From HGM04593 sp045646965 (lineage in GTDB: Bacteria > Bacteroidota > Bacteroidia > Bacteroidales > Bacteroidaceae), in the NCBI GenBank assembly GCA_045646965.1, contig JAZRLR010000005.1:1-54904 (forward strand): 54,904 nt of DNA, in the 5' to 3' direction. The notes below the pieces were generated by a model that did no database searches, was not told where the DNA came from, and was given only the letters and a program-made list of their open reading frames with translations. The position numbers and the translations under genes were made by a program. Positions 1-8,292 of the stretch are shown here, one piece after another (within the stretch, counting starts at the first letter, position 1; each line of letters starts with the position of its first letter).

Positions 1-404
1 CAATAATAGAACGCGTCATCGCCGATGCTTGTAACGCTATTACCAATTACAACGCTTGTAAGGCTGCTGCAAATATAGAACGCCCGGTCTCCTACACTTG
101 TAACGCTGTTAGGTATTACAATGCTGGTAAGGCCGGGGCAATAATGGAACGCATACTCTCCAATGCTGGTAACGCGGTAAGTTTCTCCATCTGAAACAAT
201 ACTTTCAGGAATTACTACATCGCCGGTGTATTCATTAGAATATGCATCGTATGACCAACCTTTATAAGTTACCGCCACTGTTTTATTTACAGCATCGGTA
301 ATGTTGTAATAAATGCCACCCACCTCAAAATCGTGGGCGCTTGCAATTGCGCTGCATAGCAACAGCAGCACTGTGAACAGTTGTTTAAGATAATTGTGTT
401 TCAT
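1..404 (-). CDS. BspA-type leucine-rich-repeat protein, N-terminal part (runs off the window)
   Basis: Translation from the ATG at 404 gives an export signal (basic start, long leucine stretch, AIASA before HDF), then a short domain with the motif FEVGGIYYNI. Leucine-rich repeats of the Treponema/BspA (LRR_5) type follow, each with the pattern V-T-S-I-G-x-x-A-F-x-x-C-x-x-L-T-S-I-x-I. At least three repeats are visible before the edge; the rest lies outside. Such proteins are exported and usually surface-exposed, with roles in adhesion or host interaction; which applies here cannot be told. The gene is preceded by about 520 nt without a long gene but with ordered structure (see 447-599). Confidence 0.88.
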   Translation of the reverse strand, partial: MKHNYLKQLFTVLLLLCSAIASAHDFEVGGIYYNITDAVNKTVAVTYKGWSYDAYSNEYTGDVVIPESIVSDGETYRVTSIGEYAFHYCPGLTSIVIPNSVTSVGDRAFYICSSLTSVVIGNSVTSIGDDAFYY

Positions 405-446
405 AGTATAATTATTTAGAATTCATACTGCTATAAAAACAAGAAA

Positions 447-577
447 GACGTGAGACTTGTCGCCTTACGTCCACATATCTTAGGCATCGCCAAACGCCCT
501 ATCAGAATGAACTATGAAGAAACAATATTCCCACGCCGTGGAATATACACATAGCATATGCGTGGGTACACATATGC
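447..577 (-). promoter_or_regulatory. structured upstream region with mutually exclusive hairpins
   Basis: Read as minus-strand RNA, 577-569 (GCATATGTG) can pair with 562-554 (CGCATATGC) around the six-base loop TACCCA. A second stem pairs CCCACGC (566-560) with GCGTGGG (536-530). The two stems share bases 560-562 and use the loop of the first, so they cannot form together. A third small hairpin is GACGT (471-467) with ACGTC (451-447). Two near-identical blocks (GGAATATACACA at 540-551, GGTATATACACA at 578-589) flank the first stem. This resembles a switching leader for the gene starting at 404, but no transcription start was identified. Confidence 0.4.
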
Positions 578-599
578 GGTATATACACAGTATGAGCAT
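480..599 (-). CDS. possible 39-residue leader peptide upstream of the leucine-rich-repeat gene
   Basis: From the ATG at 599 the minus strand stays open for 39 codons to a TAA at 480-482. A second in-frame ATG lies at 557. The peptide is rich in Cys, Tyr and Phe, with Cys-containing triplets at regular intervals, and ends VHSDRAFGDA. It has no recognised domain and is not basic enough at the N-terminus for a clear signal peptide. It ends 75 nt before the start of the leucine-rich-repeat gene on the same strand. Translation is unproven; the ORF overlaps the alternative hairpins at 530-577, the layout expected of an attenuating leader peptide. Confidence 0.35.
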   Translation of the reverse strand: MLILCIYRICVPTHMLCVYSTAWEYCFFIVHSDRAFGDA

Positions 600-868
600 T
601 GATTGTTTCGGTCCTCTGATAAAATTTTGGCGAATTTAAGATATGGACTTAAAACAAAATGCTTTCTTGCGTCGGCAGATTTCTCCCTGCCGACTCCGCA
701 AATTTACATATTTTTTCACAATCAATGCTCAACAGGAATATTTTTCTTCATATATAGAGCGCATTTAATAGAATTTCAGCGATTTGTGGCCACGCAAGAC
801 ATTGAGATAAAGTTCCATAGCACACCCCACTCGCCACGCAGGCTGACGTGGTGAAATGCGCGCACAAA
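600..868. other. no gene recognised
   Basis: About 270 nt, AT-rich around 640-780. A reading frame here on the plus strand has no recognisable domain, no conserved-looking start and unusual codon use, so I do not call it. The stretch probably contains the promoter for the upstream region of the leucine-rich-repeat gene, but no clear TAnnTTTG/TTTG pair was found. Confidence 0.4.
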
Positions 869-908
869 ATAACACGAGCGACAAGAAAATTCTTGTCGCT
901 CGTGTTAT
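869..908 (-). terminator. Rho-independent terminator after the M23 peptidase gene
   Basis: A perfect 19-bp inverted repeat (869-887 with 890-908) has a two-base centre and lies 18 nt after the minus-strand stop at 927. On the minus strand it is followed by TTTTGTG. Confidence 0.85.
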
Positions 909-926
909 ATAATATAAGGTGTGGTT

Positions 927-1796
927 TTACTGGTAACGCAGGCTTTGACCTATGCGAAGTATAGAGCGCGAGTTAAGGCCGTTGAGCTTGAAGATGGTGC
1001 TCTGCGACACTCCGTGCTTGCGTGCTATGGTTGAGATGGTCTCGCCCTTACGCACCTTGTGGTACTTGGGCTCGGGGCCTTCTACAACCATCTTGCCGCT
1101 CTTGGCGTCGTAGTGACGTGTGCCGGGCTTGTAGTAGGTGTAGAACTCGCCTGTCGTTGTCTGGTTCTTGAAGTCGAAGAACAGAGCGGGGTCGAGAGAC
1201 TTGCCCATAAGCAGTGTCTCGAAGTGAAGGTGAGGGCCTGTGCTGCGGCCCGAGTTTCCTCCAAGGCCTATGGGGTCGCCTGCCTTCACATTCTCGTCTA
1301 TCTCGACAAGCTTGCGTTGCAGGTGGGCGTACACGGTCTCGAGGCCGTTGTCGTGACGCACAACCACATAGTGACCGTAGCCACGGCGCTGGTAGGCTGT
1401 GATGCGCACCTTGCCATCGAAGGCGGCGCGTATAGTGTCGCCACGCTGCACCTTTATGTCGAGACCATTGTGGGCACGACGACGGCGGGGGCGATAGCCA
1501 AAGATGTCGGTCACCTTGGTGTTCTCGGTGGGCATAACAAAGTTACGCAGGTCGATGCGCAACGAGTCGGGCAGCTTGGCCGTGTAGTGAACGCCGCTGT
1601 TCTCCCAAGTGGGATAGAGCTCGTTCGACGGTATCATAAATGCCTCGTTCAGCAGAGCTGTGTGCAGCTCGAGCGAATCGTTGAGCACCATAGGCGCGTC
1701 GGCAAAAGCAGGCTCGGGCAGCATATCCTGTGCCTTTGCACTAGCTGCGGCAAGGAAAACCGCACATAGAAAAACTAAACCTTTCTTCAATGTCAC
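927..1796 (-). CDS. M23 metallopeptidase with C-terminal LysM domain
   Basis: Exported peptidoglycan-binding metallopeptidase of the LytM/NlpD type, 289 residues. I start at the GTG at 1796 because the frame further upstream runs into ndk, and this start gives a clean signal peptide (LVFLCAVFLAAASAKAQ). The M23 domain spans about 95-205 with zinc ligands in HNGLD (H109, D113) and HLHFE (H189, H191), plus H158 in YAHLQ. All catalytic ligands are present, so it is probably an active endopeptidase rather than a regulatory pseudo-enzyme. A single LysM (about 245-288) should tether it to the wall. It follows ndk by 7 nt and probably shares its transcript. Confidence 0.9.
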   Translation of the reverse strand: MTLKKGLVFLCAVFLAAASAKAQDMLPEPAFADAPMVLNDSLELHTALLNEAFMIPSNELYPTWENSGVHYTAKLPDSLRIDLRNFVMPTENTKVTDIFGYRPRRRRAHNGLDIKVQRGDTIRAAFDGKVRITAYQRRGYGHYVVVRHDNGLETVYAHLQRKLVEIDENVKAGDPIGLGGNSGRSTGPHLHFETLLMGKSLDPALFFDFKNQTTTGEFYTYYKPGTRHYDAKSGKMVVEGPEPKYHKVRKGETISTIARKHGVSQSTIFKLNGLNSRSILRIGQSLRYQ

Positions 1797-1803
1797 AATT
1801 ATT

Positions 1804-2277
1804 TTATTTGAATTTAAGACTCTCCTCGCCACCGTACTCAAACTCTGTAACGGCCGACTTGTAGTCGAACAGCTCGTCCTCTTTGAAGAAACGGTTAATC
1901 TCGATGAGTGCATTCTCCACAGAGTCGGAAGCGTGAACCACGTTCTGCTCGCCGCTCATTGAGAAGTCGCCACGGATGGTTCCGGGGAGAGCTTTGCGAG
2001 AGTTTGTGGCACCTACGAGCAGACGCACGGTCTCAACCGCCTCGGCACCCTCGAGACAGCAGGCAATGAGGGGAGCCGCCTGCATAGAGGCCTTCAGATA
2101 GGGGAAGAAGGGACGCTCCTTGAGGTGTGCATAGTGCTCGTTCACAATCTCGTCGGTCATAAAAAACATTTTCATACCTACAAGGCGCAGGCCTTTGCGT
2201 TCGAAACGGGTGATGATGTCGCCTGTCAAGCCACGCTGAATTGCGTTGGGCTTAATAAGAATAAGTGTTTTCTCCAT
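1804..2277 (-). CDS. ndk: nucleoside diphosphate kinase
   Basis: Transfers the gamma-phosphate of ATP to nucleoside diphosphates through a phospho-histidine. The 157-residue product has the family N-terminus (MEKTLILIKPNAIQRG) and the active-site motif NVVHASDS, with the catalytic His at 115; Ala replaces the more usual Gly after it. The ATG at 2277 fits the family length; the frame is open further upstream, but that part is unrelated. A TACCTTTG -7 element lies about 50 nt upstream. The C-terminal EYGGEESLKFK tail is slightly longer than in enterobacterial Ndk. Confidence 0.96.
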   Translation of the reverse strand: MEKTLILIKPNAIQRGLTGDIITRFERKGLRLVGMKMFFMTDEIVNEHYAHLKERPFFPYLKASMQAAPLIACCLEGAEAVETVRLLVGATNSRKALPGTIRGDFSMSGEQNVVHASDSVENALIEINRFFKEDELFDYKSAVTEFEYGGEESLKFK

Positions 2278-2326
2278 TGTTATAAGTTTTCTTGTGCCGC
2301 TTGTGCGGCGATTATGGTTTCTGTTG

Positions 2327-2334
2327 CAAAGGTA
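2327..2334 (-). promoter_or_regulatory. -7 element, ndk promoter
   Basis: TACCTTTG on the minus strand matches the Bacteroidota consensus TAnnTTTG and sits 50 nt upstream of the ndk ATG. No clean TTTG -33 element is visible. Confidence 0.6.
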
Positions 2335-2431
2335 ATAAAAATTAGGTAAAACAGCGAGGATTAAAGGATTAACTTTTAATAAAAAAACACTTATCCCGCG
2401 CCCCGCCTTCACAAGCACACCCGGGGAGTTT

Positions 2432-3064
2432 CTATGCCTCTTTTTTCATTGTCATAACCTTTGTGGGGCACGACGCAATGCAACTGCCGCACTTTATGCA
2501 GTCGGGGTGCAGGTAGCCCGCATCCTTGCCGCGCGACTCATAGGGCGCGAGTTGCATAGAACACACCTTGGCACATCGTTTGCACTTCATTCCGCAGGAG
2601 GCCGACACCCACACATAAGGGAAGCCTCGCGCAGGAGCCTTGGGAGCTACCCACGCCGAGAGCGTGCCCATAGGGCAGAAGGTGCACCAGGCGCGGGGCG
2701 CATAGACAAAAGAGAGCACAACGCCCACGACGGTTGTGAGCAGAATTATATTCCAGAATGCGCGGCCTATGCCTGCAAGCGTGGTTCCGTTCATATATAT
2801 CTGCAAGCCGAACATACCGAAAATAAACACAAGCATTGCCACACGGAACGCCTTTGTGCGCAGAAACGCGGGCACAGGCTTGTGGGGCGAGAAACGGCTC
2901 ACCACCTTGTCGTAGAGACTGCCGCGGGGGCAGAAATGCCCGCACCAGAAGCGACCTCTGCGCACAGCCATAGCCACAGGGCCTATCATACAAATAACAG
3001 CTACCACGCCCACCTCGGGGAAGAAGTAGGCAACTATAAGGTAAAGAAATAAAATCCAGAACAT
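2432..3064 (-). CDS. membrane 4Fe-4S protein, NapH/CcoG-like
   Basis: A 210-residue polytopic membrane protein with paired Cys motifs after membrane segments (FWCGHFCPRG, C41/C45; AWCTFCPMGT, C127/C130). A C-terminal ferredoxin domain has Cys at 157, 161, 164, 168 and 189, 192, 195, 199, enough for two 4Fe-4S clusters. Hydrophobic segments lie near 1-33, 74-92 and 104-122. This is the NapH/MauN/CcoG-like family of membrane electron carriers. No reductase or periplasmic partner is encoded nearby, so the redox partner is unknown. It lies 38 nt downstream of crcB and may be co-transcribed with it. Confidence 0.8.
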   Translation of the reverse strand: MFWILFLYLIVAYFFPEVGVVAVICMIGPVAMAVRRGRFWCGHFCPRGSLYDKVVSRFSPHKPVPAFLRTKAFRVAMLVFIFGMFGLQIYMNGTTLAGIGRAFWNIILLTTVVGVVLSFVYAPRAWCTFCPMGTLSAWVAPKAPARGFPYVWVSASCGMKCKRCAKVCSMQLAPYESRGKDAGYLHPDCIKCGSCIASCPTKVMTMKKEA

Positions 3065-3102
3065 AACTCTATTTATTTTATTATTACACAGGGCTTAACC
3101 CT

Positions 3103-3465
3103 CTATTTCATAAATTTATCGGCAAGGCAGATTCCCAGGAAGGCCGACAGGAGCGAGAGCACTACCGACGCCACCACATACAATGCCGCCGCGGCACGCT
3201 CACCTGCCTGAAACAGATGCAACGCCTGCGACGAGAAGGTGGAAAAGGTGGTGAATCCGCCGCAAAAGCCCATAGCCATAAAAAGATAGCCTGCACCACC
3301 GAGCGTGGGAACGAAGAGCCCTATAAGGAACGAGCCCACCACATTCACCGCAAGGGTAGCCCACTCGCCGCATATCGCGGCAGATGCAAAGAGCTGCGCA
3401 AGTAAGTATCGCGCTATGCTTCCCAGAGCGCCTCCCGCGCCCACCAATAAAACATTTCTTATCAT
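3103..3465 (-). CDS. crcB: fluoride channel CrcB/Fluc
   Basis: Small dual-topology membrane channel that exports fluoride as a dimer. The 120-residue product has four hydrophobic helices and the family motifs GGALGSIARY near the start, AVNVVGSF in helix 2 with the conserved Asn (about 41), and GFCGGFTTFSTFS (66-78), the phenylalanine/serine track. I use the ATG at 3465. An in-frame 57-residue upstream extension is arginine-rich and unlike the family. No fluoride riboswitch is visible upstream. Confidence 0.93.
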   Translation of the reverse strand: MIRNVLLVGAGGALGSIARYLLAQLFASAAICGEWATLAVNVVGSFLIGLFVPTLGGAGYLFMAMGFCGGFTTFSTFSSQALHLFQAGERAAAALYVVASVVLSLLSAFLGICLADKFMK

Positions 3466-3707
3466 TTGTCGCTGTCTCCTTTCCCGGCGCACCCACAGAA
3501 GAGAGCCCCGGAGAGCTCGCACGCCGCGCGCCAATTCTCTTTGTTTATACAATATTTCACTTTGGGTGCCTCCACGACACCTTGTCTCCTTCGGCTCCTT
3601 GAGGTGCTGCAAAACTGTATCCTTTGCTATGGGCAACTCCTCGTGTATGTCGCCAAAACAGCACTGCGGCCACCGCGACGAGAAACTGCAAAATAGCTAT
3701 GCGAGGT
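3466..3707. other. intergenic, crcB upstream region
   Basis: 242 nt between the crcB start and the recG stop. I looked for a fluoride riboswitch on the minus strand and found none of its conserved blocks. The sequence is GC-richer than other gaps here and holds two copies of GGAGACA on the minus strand. No terminator or TAnnTTTG element stands out. Confidence 0.4.
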
Positions 3708-5804
3708 TTACGAGATAGCGCCCCAATTCCAGTTATTGCGTCTCTTTATCTCGCGCAGACGCTCCCACAGCACTCTGTAGCGGGGGTTGATGCCCTGCGC
3801 ATCATCTTCTACGATGGCACGCGCCACCTCGCGCACATATTGCAGCAGTTTCTCGTCGCGGGCGAGGTTTGCTATTTTAAGGTCGAAGGCAATGCCGCTC
3901 TGTTGAGTGCCCTCTATGTCGCCCGGGCCACGCAGTTTAAGGTCGGCCTCGGCTATCTCAAAGCCGTCGTTGCTGCCCGTCATTATCTCCATACGCTTGC
4001 GTGTGTCCTCGGAGAGTTTGTAGTCGGTCACAAGGATGCAGTAGGACTGCGAAGCACCGCGCCCCACCCTGCCACGCAGCTGGTGCAGCTGCGAGAGGCC
4101 GAAGCGCTCGGCGTTCTCAATGACCATAACCGAAGCATTGGGCACATCGACACCCACCTCAATGACCGTGGTAGAGACAAGCATCTGTGTCTCGCCCGAA
4201 GCAAAGCGACGCATCTCCTCGTCCTTCTCCTTGGGTTTCATCTTGCCGTGCAGCTTGCTCAAGCGGTAGTCGCAAAAGATATTGCATAGCTGTTTGTAGC
4301 CATCTTCGAGGTTCTTGAGGTCGAGCTTCTCACTCTCGCTTATGAGCGGATAGACCACATATATCTGCCGCCCCTCCTGCAACTGCTTGCGTATGAAGGA
4401 GTACATCTGGTCGGCTCTGTTACGGAATATGTGCTGTGTGCTGATGGGCTTGCGACCGGGGGGCAGCTCGTCGATTACCGACACGTCGAGGTCGCCGTAG
4501 AGTGTCATTGCGAGGGTGCGCGGAATGGGCGTTGCAGTCATCACAAGTATGTGGGGCGGGATATTGTTTTTTGCCCACATCTTGGCACGCTGCACCACAC
4601 CAAACCTGTGCTGCTCGTCAATCACCACAAGCCCCACGCTGCGGAAACGCACGTTATCTTCGAGCACGGCGTGCGTGCCCACAAGGATATCGACAGAGCC
4701 GTCGGCAAGGCCCTCCAATATTGCGGGGCGTTCTTTCTGTTTTGTGCTGCCCGTGAGCAGCTCCACACGCACAGGGAGGCCGTCGAGCATACGGCTCAAC
4801 GTGGCAAAGTGCTGCTCGGCAAGTATCTCGGTGGGCGCCATAAGACAGGCCTGGTAGCCGTTGTCCTTGGCAAGGAGCATAGAGAGCAGAGCCACAAGTG
4901 TCTTGCCGCTGCCCACATCGCCCTGCACAAGGCGGTTCATCTGTCGCGAGCTGTTTACGTCGCGCCTTATCTCCTTCACCACACGCTTCTGCGCACCTGT
5001 GAGTTCAAAGGGGAGTTTCTCGTTGTAGAAACGGTTAAAAATCTCACCCACCACGGCAAAGCGATGCCCAACATAGCGCATCTGCCTGTCCTTGGCATAG
5101 TGCAGGATATTCAACTGAATGTAAAAGAGTTCCTCGAACTTGAGACGGTGCTGCGCCATCTGCAGCTCCCTGTTGTCCGAGGGGTAGTGAACGGCACGCA
5201 GGGCGTCGCCCAGCGGCATAAGTGAGTTTTGCGAAATAATTTCGGGGGTGAGCGTCTCTTTTATTTCGCCCACTATGGAGAAGAGGTTCTGCACCAGCTT
5301 TGCCACGGCCGATGAGTTGAGGCCGCTGCGTTTCATCTTCTCGGTGGTATTGTAGTAGGGCTGCAACCCCATCTTGTTGAGTTGCAGGGAAGAGGCCGTG
5401 TCTATGTCGGGGTGAGCGATATTCACCCTGCCGTTGAACATCGTGGGCTTGCCAAATACTATGTACTTCTCGCCCACCTTGTATCGCCCCTTCACATATT
5501 TTATGCCGCGGAACCACACAAGGTCGATAAAACCCGTGCCGTCGGTAAAATGGGCCACAAGACGGCGGCCCACACCCTCGCCCATCTCCTCGAAGCTGCG
5601 TATCTCGCCACAGAGCTGCACAAAAGGCATATTTCCCGTGAGCTCCGACACCTTGAAGAGACGGCTCCTATCGACATATTTATAAGGGAAATAGTACAAG
5701 AGGTCGTACAGGGAATATATTTTAAGTTCCCTGCCCAGCAGGGCGGCTCGCTGCTCGCCCACGCCCGGTAGAAATTTTATATCTCTTGATGCGAGCTCCA
5801 GCAT
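3708..5804 (-). CDS. recG: ATP-dependent DNA helicase RecG
   Basis: Branch-migrating helicase that regresses stalled forks and processes Holliday junctions. It has 698 residues, the full family length. The N-terminal wedge/OB domain carries PGVGEQRA (14-21) and the 40s segment of the RecG start. Walker A is GDVGSGKT (295-302), the DEQH box lies at 396-399, followed by TATPIPRT and the C-terminal QLRGRVGRG motif. The ATG at 5804 lies inside the end of ispD, a 28-nt overlap indicating translational coupling. It is the last gene of the pdxJ-recG run. Confidence 0.96.
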   Translation of the reverse strand: MLELASRDIKFLPGVGEQRAALLGRELKIYSLYDLLYYFPYKYVDRSRLFKVSELTGNMPFVQLCGEIRSFEEMGEGVGRRLVAHFTDGTGFIDLVWFRGIKYVKGRYKVGEKYIVFGKPTMFNGRVNIAHPDIDTASSLQLNKMGLQPYYNTTEKMKRSGLNSSAVAKLVQNLFSIVGEIKETLTPEIISQNSLMPLGDALRAVHYPSDNRELQMAQHRLKFEELFYIQLNILHYAKDRQMRYVGHRFAVVGEIFNRFYNEKLPFELTGAQKRVVKEIRRDVNSSRQMNRLVQGDVGSGKTLVALLSMLLAKDNGYQACLMAPTEILAEQHFATLSRMLDGLPVRVELLTGSTKQKERPAILEGLADGSVDILVGTHAVLEDNVRFRSVGLVVIDEQHRFGVVQRAKMWAKNNIPPHILVMTATPIPRTLAMTLYGDLDVSVIDELPPGRKPISTQHIFRNRADQMYSFIRKQLQEGRQIYVVYPLISESEKLDLKNLEDGYKQLCNIFCDYRLSKLHGKMKPKEKDEEMRRFASGETQMLVSTTVIEVGVDVPNASVMVIENAERFGLSQLHQLRGRVGRGASQSYCILVTDYKLSEDTRKRMEIMTGSNDGFEIAEADLKLRGPGDIEGTQQSGIAFDLKIANLARDEKLLQYVREVARAIVEDDAQGINPRYRVLWERLREIKRRNNWNWGAIS

Positions 5805-6475
5805 TCCATTATGGTCTTCGCAATCATCATATCGTAGGGTGTGGTGAGCTTTATATTCTCACGATTACCCTCGACGGCGGCTACAGAGAAGCCCGCAGCC
5901 TCAACCACCGAAGCGTCGTCGGTGAAGCTCTCCACGAAACGCTGCTCGTAGGCTTTGCGCAGCACCGACAGCTTGAACACCTGCGGAGTCTGCACAAGGC
6001 GATAGCGGTCGCGGGGCACCACCTCGCTGGCGCCGTTGCCGCCTATTATGTGGCGCAGGCTGTCCTGAATATCAATCATAGGTATCACGGCGCCGCTGAT
6101 TCTCGCCTCGCGGAAGGCATCGTCGTAGAGACGCTGCGACACGAAGGGACGCACGCCGTCGTGAACGCCCACAAGTGCCTCGTCTATGTCATCGACGAGG
6201 GCAAGGCCGTTCTGCACCGAGTGGAAACGTGTGGTGCCGCCTGCGGTGAGCATAAGAGGCACCTCAAAGGAGTGCTCCTTGCACAACGCACGCCACAGCT
6301 CTATGTGCTCCTGCGGAAGCACAAGAATTATCTGCAACGAAGAGTCGAGGGCGTAGAGATTCTCTATGGTACGCATCACAATGGGACGGCCGCCCAACAA
6401 CTGAAACTGCTTGGGCATCTCACCGCCCATACGGGTACCTTTTCCTCCCGCTACAATTATTATATATCTTTTCAT
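5777..6475 (-). CDS. ispD: 2-C-methyl-D-erythritol 4-phosphate cytidylyltransferase
   Basis: Third step of the MEP isoprenoid pathway: couples CTP to methylerythritol phosphate. The 232-residue product has the nucleotidyltransferase signature AAGGKGTRM variant (VAGGKGTRMGGEMPKQF, about 8-24) and the VHDGVRPFVS motif near 105. FTDDASVVE near 185 binds the substrate. It starts immediately after the DJ-1-like gene stop, with no gap, and overlaps recG by 28 nt. IspD alone is encoded, not an IspDF fusion. Confidence 0.94.
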   Translation of the reverse strand: MKRYIIIVAGGKGTRMGGEMPKQFQLLGGRPIVMRTIENLYALDSSLQIILVLPQEHIELWRALCKEHSFEVPLMLTAGGTTRFHSVQNGLALVDDIDEALVGVHDGVRPFVSQRLYDDAFREARISGAVIPMIDIQDSLRHIIGGNGASEVVPRDRYRLVQTPQVFKLSVLRKAYEQRFVESFTDDASVVEAAGFSVAAVEGNRENIKLTTPYDMMIAKTIMECWSSHQEI

Positions 6476-7027
6476 TCAATCCTTGAATTGCATCTGGCAA
6501 CGGATTGTGTCGGCGACATCCGCTCCACAGAATCGTTTTACAATTGAAAAACCAAAGTCGAAAGAGGCTCCGGGGCCGCAAGCGGTTATTATGTTACCGT
6601 CCTCTTCGACAGGGGCTGCGGTATATTGCGCACCAAAGAGGTCGCCCTCGCAACCGGGGTAGCAGGTGGCCTTGCGGCCTTCGAGCAGCCCCACACGGCC
6701 GAGCACCATAGGCGCGGCACAGATGGCAGCCGTGAGAGTGCCTTTGCCACACTGTTCCTTGAGCAATGCACGCAAGGGCTCGTGGCCCGACAGGTTATCG
6801 GTGCCCATACCGCCGCCGGGGAGTATGAGCGCTGCGGCAGATGAGAAGTCGGCCTCCTCAAAGAGCACGTCGGCAAGCACCGGCACACCCTGTGCCGACA
6901 CCACCTCGCGGCGTCCCATAATGGAGACTGTGACCACCTGCAGGCCTGCACGACGCATCACATCGACGGGAGCAAGCGCCTCTACCGTCTCAAAGCCATC
7001 GGCGAGAAAAAGAAATATCTTGTCCAT
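6476..7027 (-). CDS. DJ-1/PfpI family protein (YajL/ThiJ-like)
   Basis: 183-residue protein with the DJ-1 fold: MDKIFLFLADGFETVEALAP with the acidic Glu13, the GGGMGTDNL turn, and the nucleophile-elbow motif AAICAAP (Cys103). These features match the YajL/DJ-1 subgroup, to which protein/nucleotide deglycase or redox-chaperone roles have been assigned, with debate. It lies 2 nt after tonB and directly abuts ispD, so it is co-transcribed, but I see no pathway link to either. Confidence 0.88.
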   Translation of the reverse strand: MDKIFLFLADGFETVEALAPVDVMRRAGLQVVTVSIMGRREVVSAQGVPVLADVLFEEADFSSAAALILPGGGMGTDNLSGHEPLRALLKEQCGKGTLTAAICAAPMVLGRVGLLEGRKATCYPGCEGDLFGAQYTAAPVEEDGNIITACGPGASFDFGFSIVKRFCGADVADTIRCQMQFKD

Positions 7028-7029
7028 AA

Positions 7030-7860
7030 TTATCTTAATTTGAAATAGTAAGTGATTGTTCCCATCTGGTTGTTCATTGTGGGAACTTTATTGAAAACCG
7101 CTTTACGCGCTGCCTCTATGGCGGCTTTGCGCAGGGTTGCGCTCGCGGTATTTGTGCGGGAGTTTATGGTTGTCTGAATAACCTTTCCGTCGGGGTTCAC
7201 GGTGATGTTTACCACTACACGGCCCTCTTCCTGCACATTGTACCCGGGGCGGGGCAATGCCATTCCGAGTGAACGACCGTCGAGGCTGAAGCTGCCATAG
7301 CCGCCCGTGCCTGTGACCACACCTGTCTGCGCGTTACCATCGACAGAGCCTTGTGTGCCCTTGCCGCTGTCGGCGTCGCCCTTGGCTGCCATAGTGCTTC
7401 CCTTGCCAAAGGCTCCCGCGATGCGGGCGTTGGCTACACGCGCAACCTCCTCGGCTTCGCGACGCAGGCGCTCGGCCTCCTGTGCCTTGAGTTCTGCTTC
7501 TATCTGCTCGGCACTCTTCTGTGGCTTCACGCTCTTTTTATCGCTCTTCTTTTTGTCGGAGCTCTCGAGCGCCACCGACGGCTCGTCGGGCTGGGTTATG
7601 AGAGGCTCGGCTGTGGAGGTTGAGGGGCGCGGAGGCACCGTGGTGACGGGCGCAGGCTGCGGGGCTGCCGCAACCTCGGTAAACTGATAGGCGTCGCCCT
7701 GTGCAAGGAGTGTGTTACCCAAAACCACGGGCACACCTTTCTCCTCTTGCGGGCAAGGCTTTTCTATCACCAGCAACCACAATAGCAGAAAGAGCAGCAA
7801 GTGCACGAGAGCCGTTGCCGCAATTCCACATTGCTGTTCCTTTGTTATGCGTTTCATCAT
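7030..7860 (-). CDS. tonB: TonB family energy transducer
   Basis: 276 residues. One N-terminal membrane helix (about 13-32, LVHLLLFLLLWLLVI) is followed by a Pro-rich stretch and a long Lys/Glu/Ala helical linker (about 105-150). A glycine-rich section comes next, then a C-terminal TonB domain (about 200-276) ending TITYYFKLR. TonB carries proton-motive energy from ExbB/ExbD to outer-membrane receptors. The first ATG overlaps the exbD stop by 4 nt. The domain resembles the TonB/TolA-type C-terminus common in Bacteroidota; no TolB or Pal is adjacent, so I prefer TonB. Confidence 0.85.
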   Translation of the reverse strand: MMKRITKEQQCGIAATALVHLLLFLLLWLLVIEKPCPQEEKGVPVVLGNTLLAQGDAYQFTEVAAAPQPAPVTTVPPRPSTSTAEPLITQPDEPSVALESSDKKKSDKKSVKPQKSAEQIEAELKAQEAERLRREAEEVARVANARIAGAFGKGSTMAAKGDADSGKGTQGSVDGNAQTGVVTGTGGYGSFSLDGRSLGMALPRPGYNVQEEGRVVVNITVNPDGKVIQTTINSRTNTASATLRKAAIEAARKAVFNKVPTMNNQMGTITYYFKLR

Positions 7861-8273
7861 TTTCTTTTGTCGGGGCGGCGCGTTGCAAGCACCATTTTGA
7901 ATTGATTCTCGTTGGCTATGTTCAGCACCTTAACAATCTCGCGATAGGGGATATTCTCGTCGGCATAGAGCGCAACGTACATCTCGGGCTGTTTCTCGGC
8001 GCAAGCAAGCAGAAAGGCTGTTACATCCTCGGGAGCGATGGGCATTTCGTCCTCGTTTCCGAATGCGGAATAGTAGTTGAGTTCCTTGTCTATTATAATG
8101 CGTGCCAACGGCTTGGCCGCTGTCTGCTGGTTACCCTGGGGCAAAAGCACCTTGATGGCATTGGGAGTTACCATCGTCGATGTTATCATAAAGAAAATCA
8201 ACAATAGGAAGATGATGTCGGTCATAGACGACATCGAGAACATATCTATTGTCTTTGTCTTTCTTTTTATCAT
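7857..8273 (-). CDS. exbD: biopolymer transporter ExbD
   Basis: 138-residue inner-membrane component of the TonB motor. The single transmembrane helix (about 18-34) contains the essential proton-carrying Asp (Asp19 in SSMTDIIFLLLIFFM). The periplasmic domain ends with NENQFKMVLATRRPDKRK. Placed 19 nt after exbB and overlapping tonB by 4 nt, in motor-subunit order. Confidence 0.93.
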   Translation of the reverse strand: MIKRKTKTIDMFSMSSMTDIIFLLLIFFMITSTMVTPNAIKVLLPQGNQQTAAKPLARIIIDKELNYYSAFGNEDEMPIAPEDVTAFLLACAEKQPEMYVALYADENIPYREIVKVLNIANENQFKMVLATRRPDKRK

Positions 8274-8292
8274 TGTTACGGGGATAAAGGGG

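Noticed and set aside
603..854. An 83-codon plus-strand frame in the gap before the M23 peptidase gene
   Set aside because: No domain, an unconvincing start, and a composition that looks random; no promoter or neighbour supports it.
3466..3636. In-frame 57-codon extension of crcB, and a possible fluoride riboswitch
   Set aside because: The extension is Arg-rich and absent from the family. The conserved blocks of the fluoride aptamer were not found in the upstream region.
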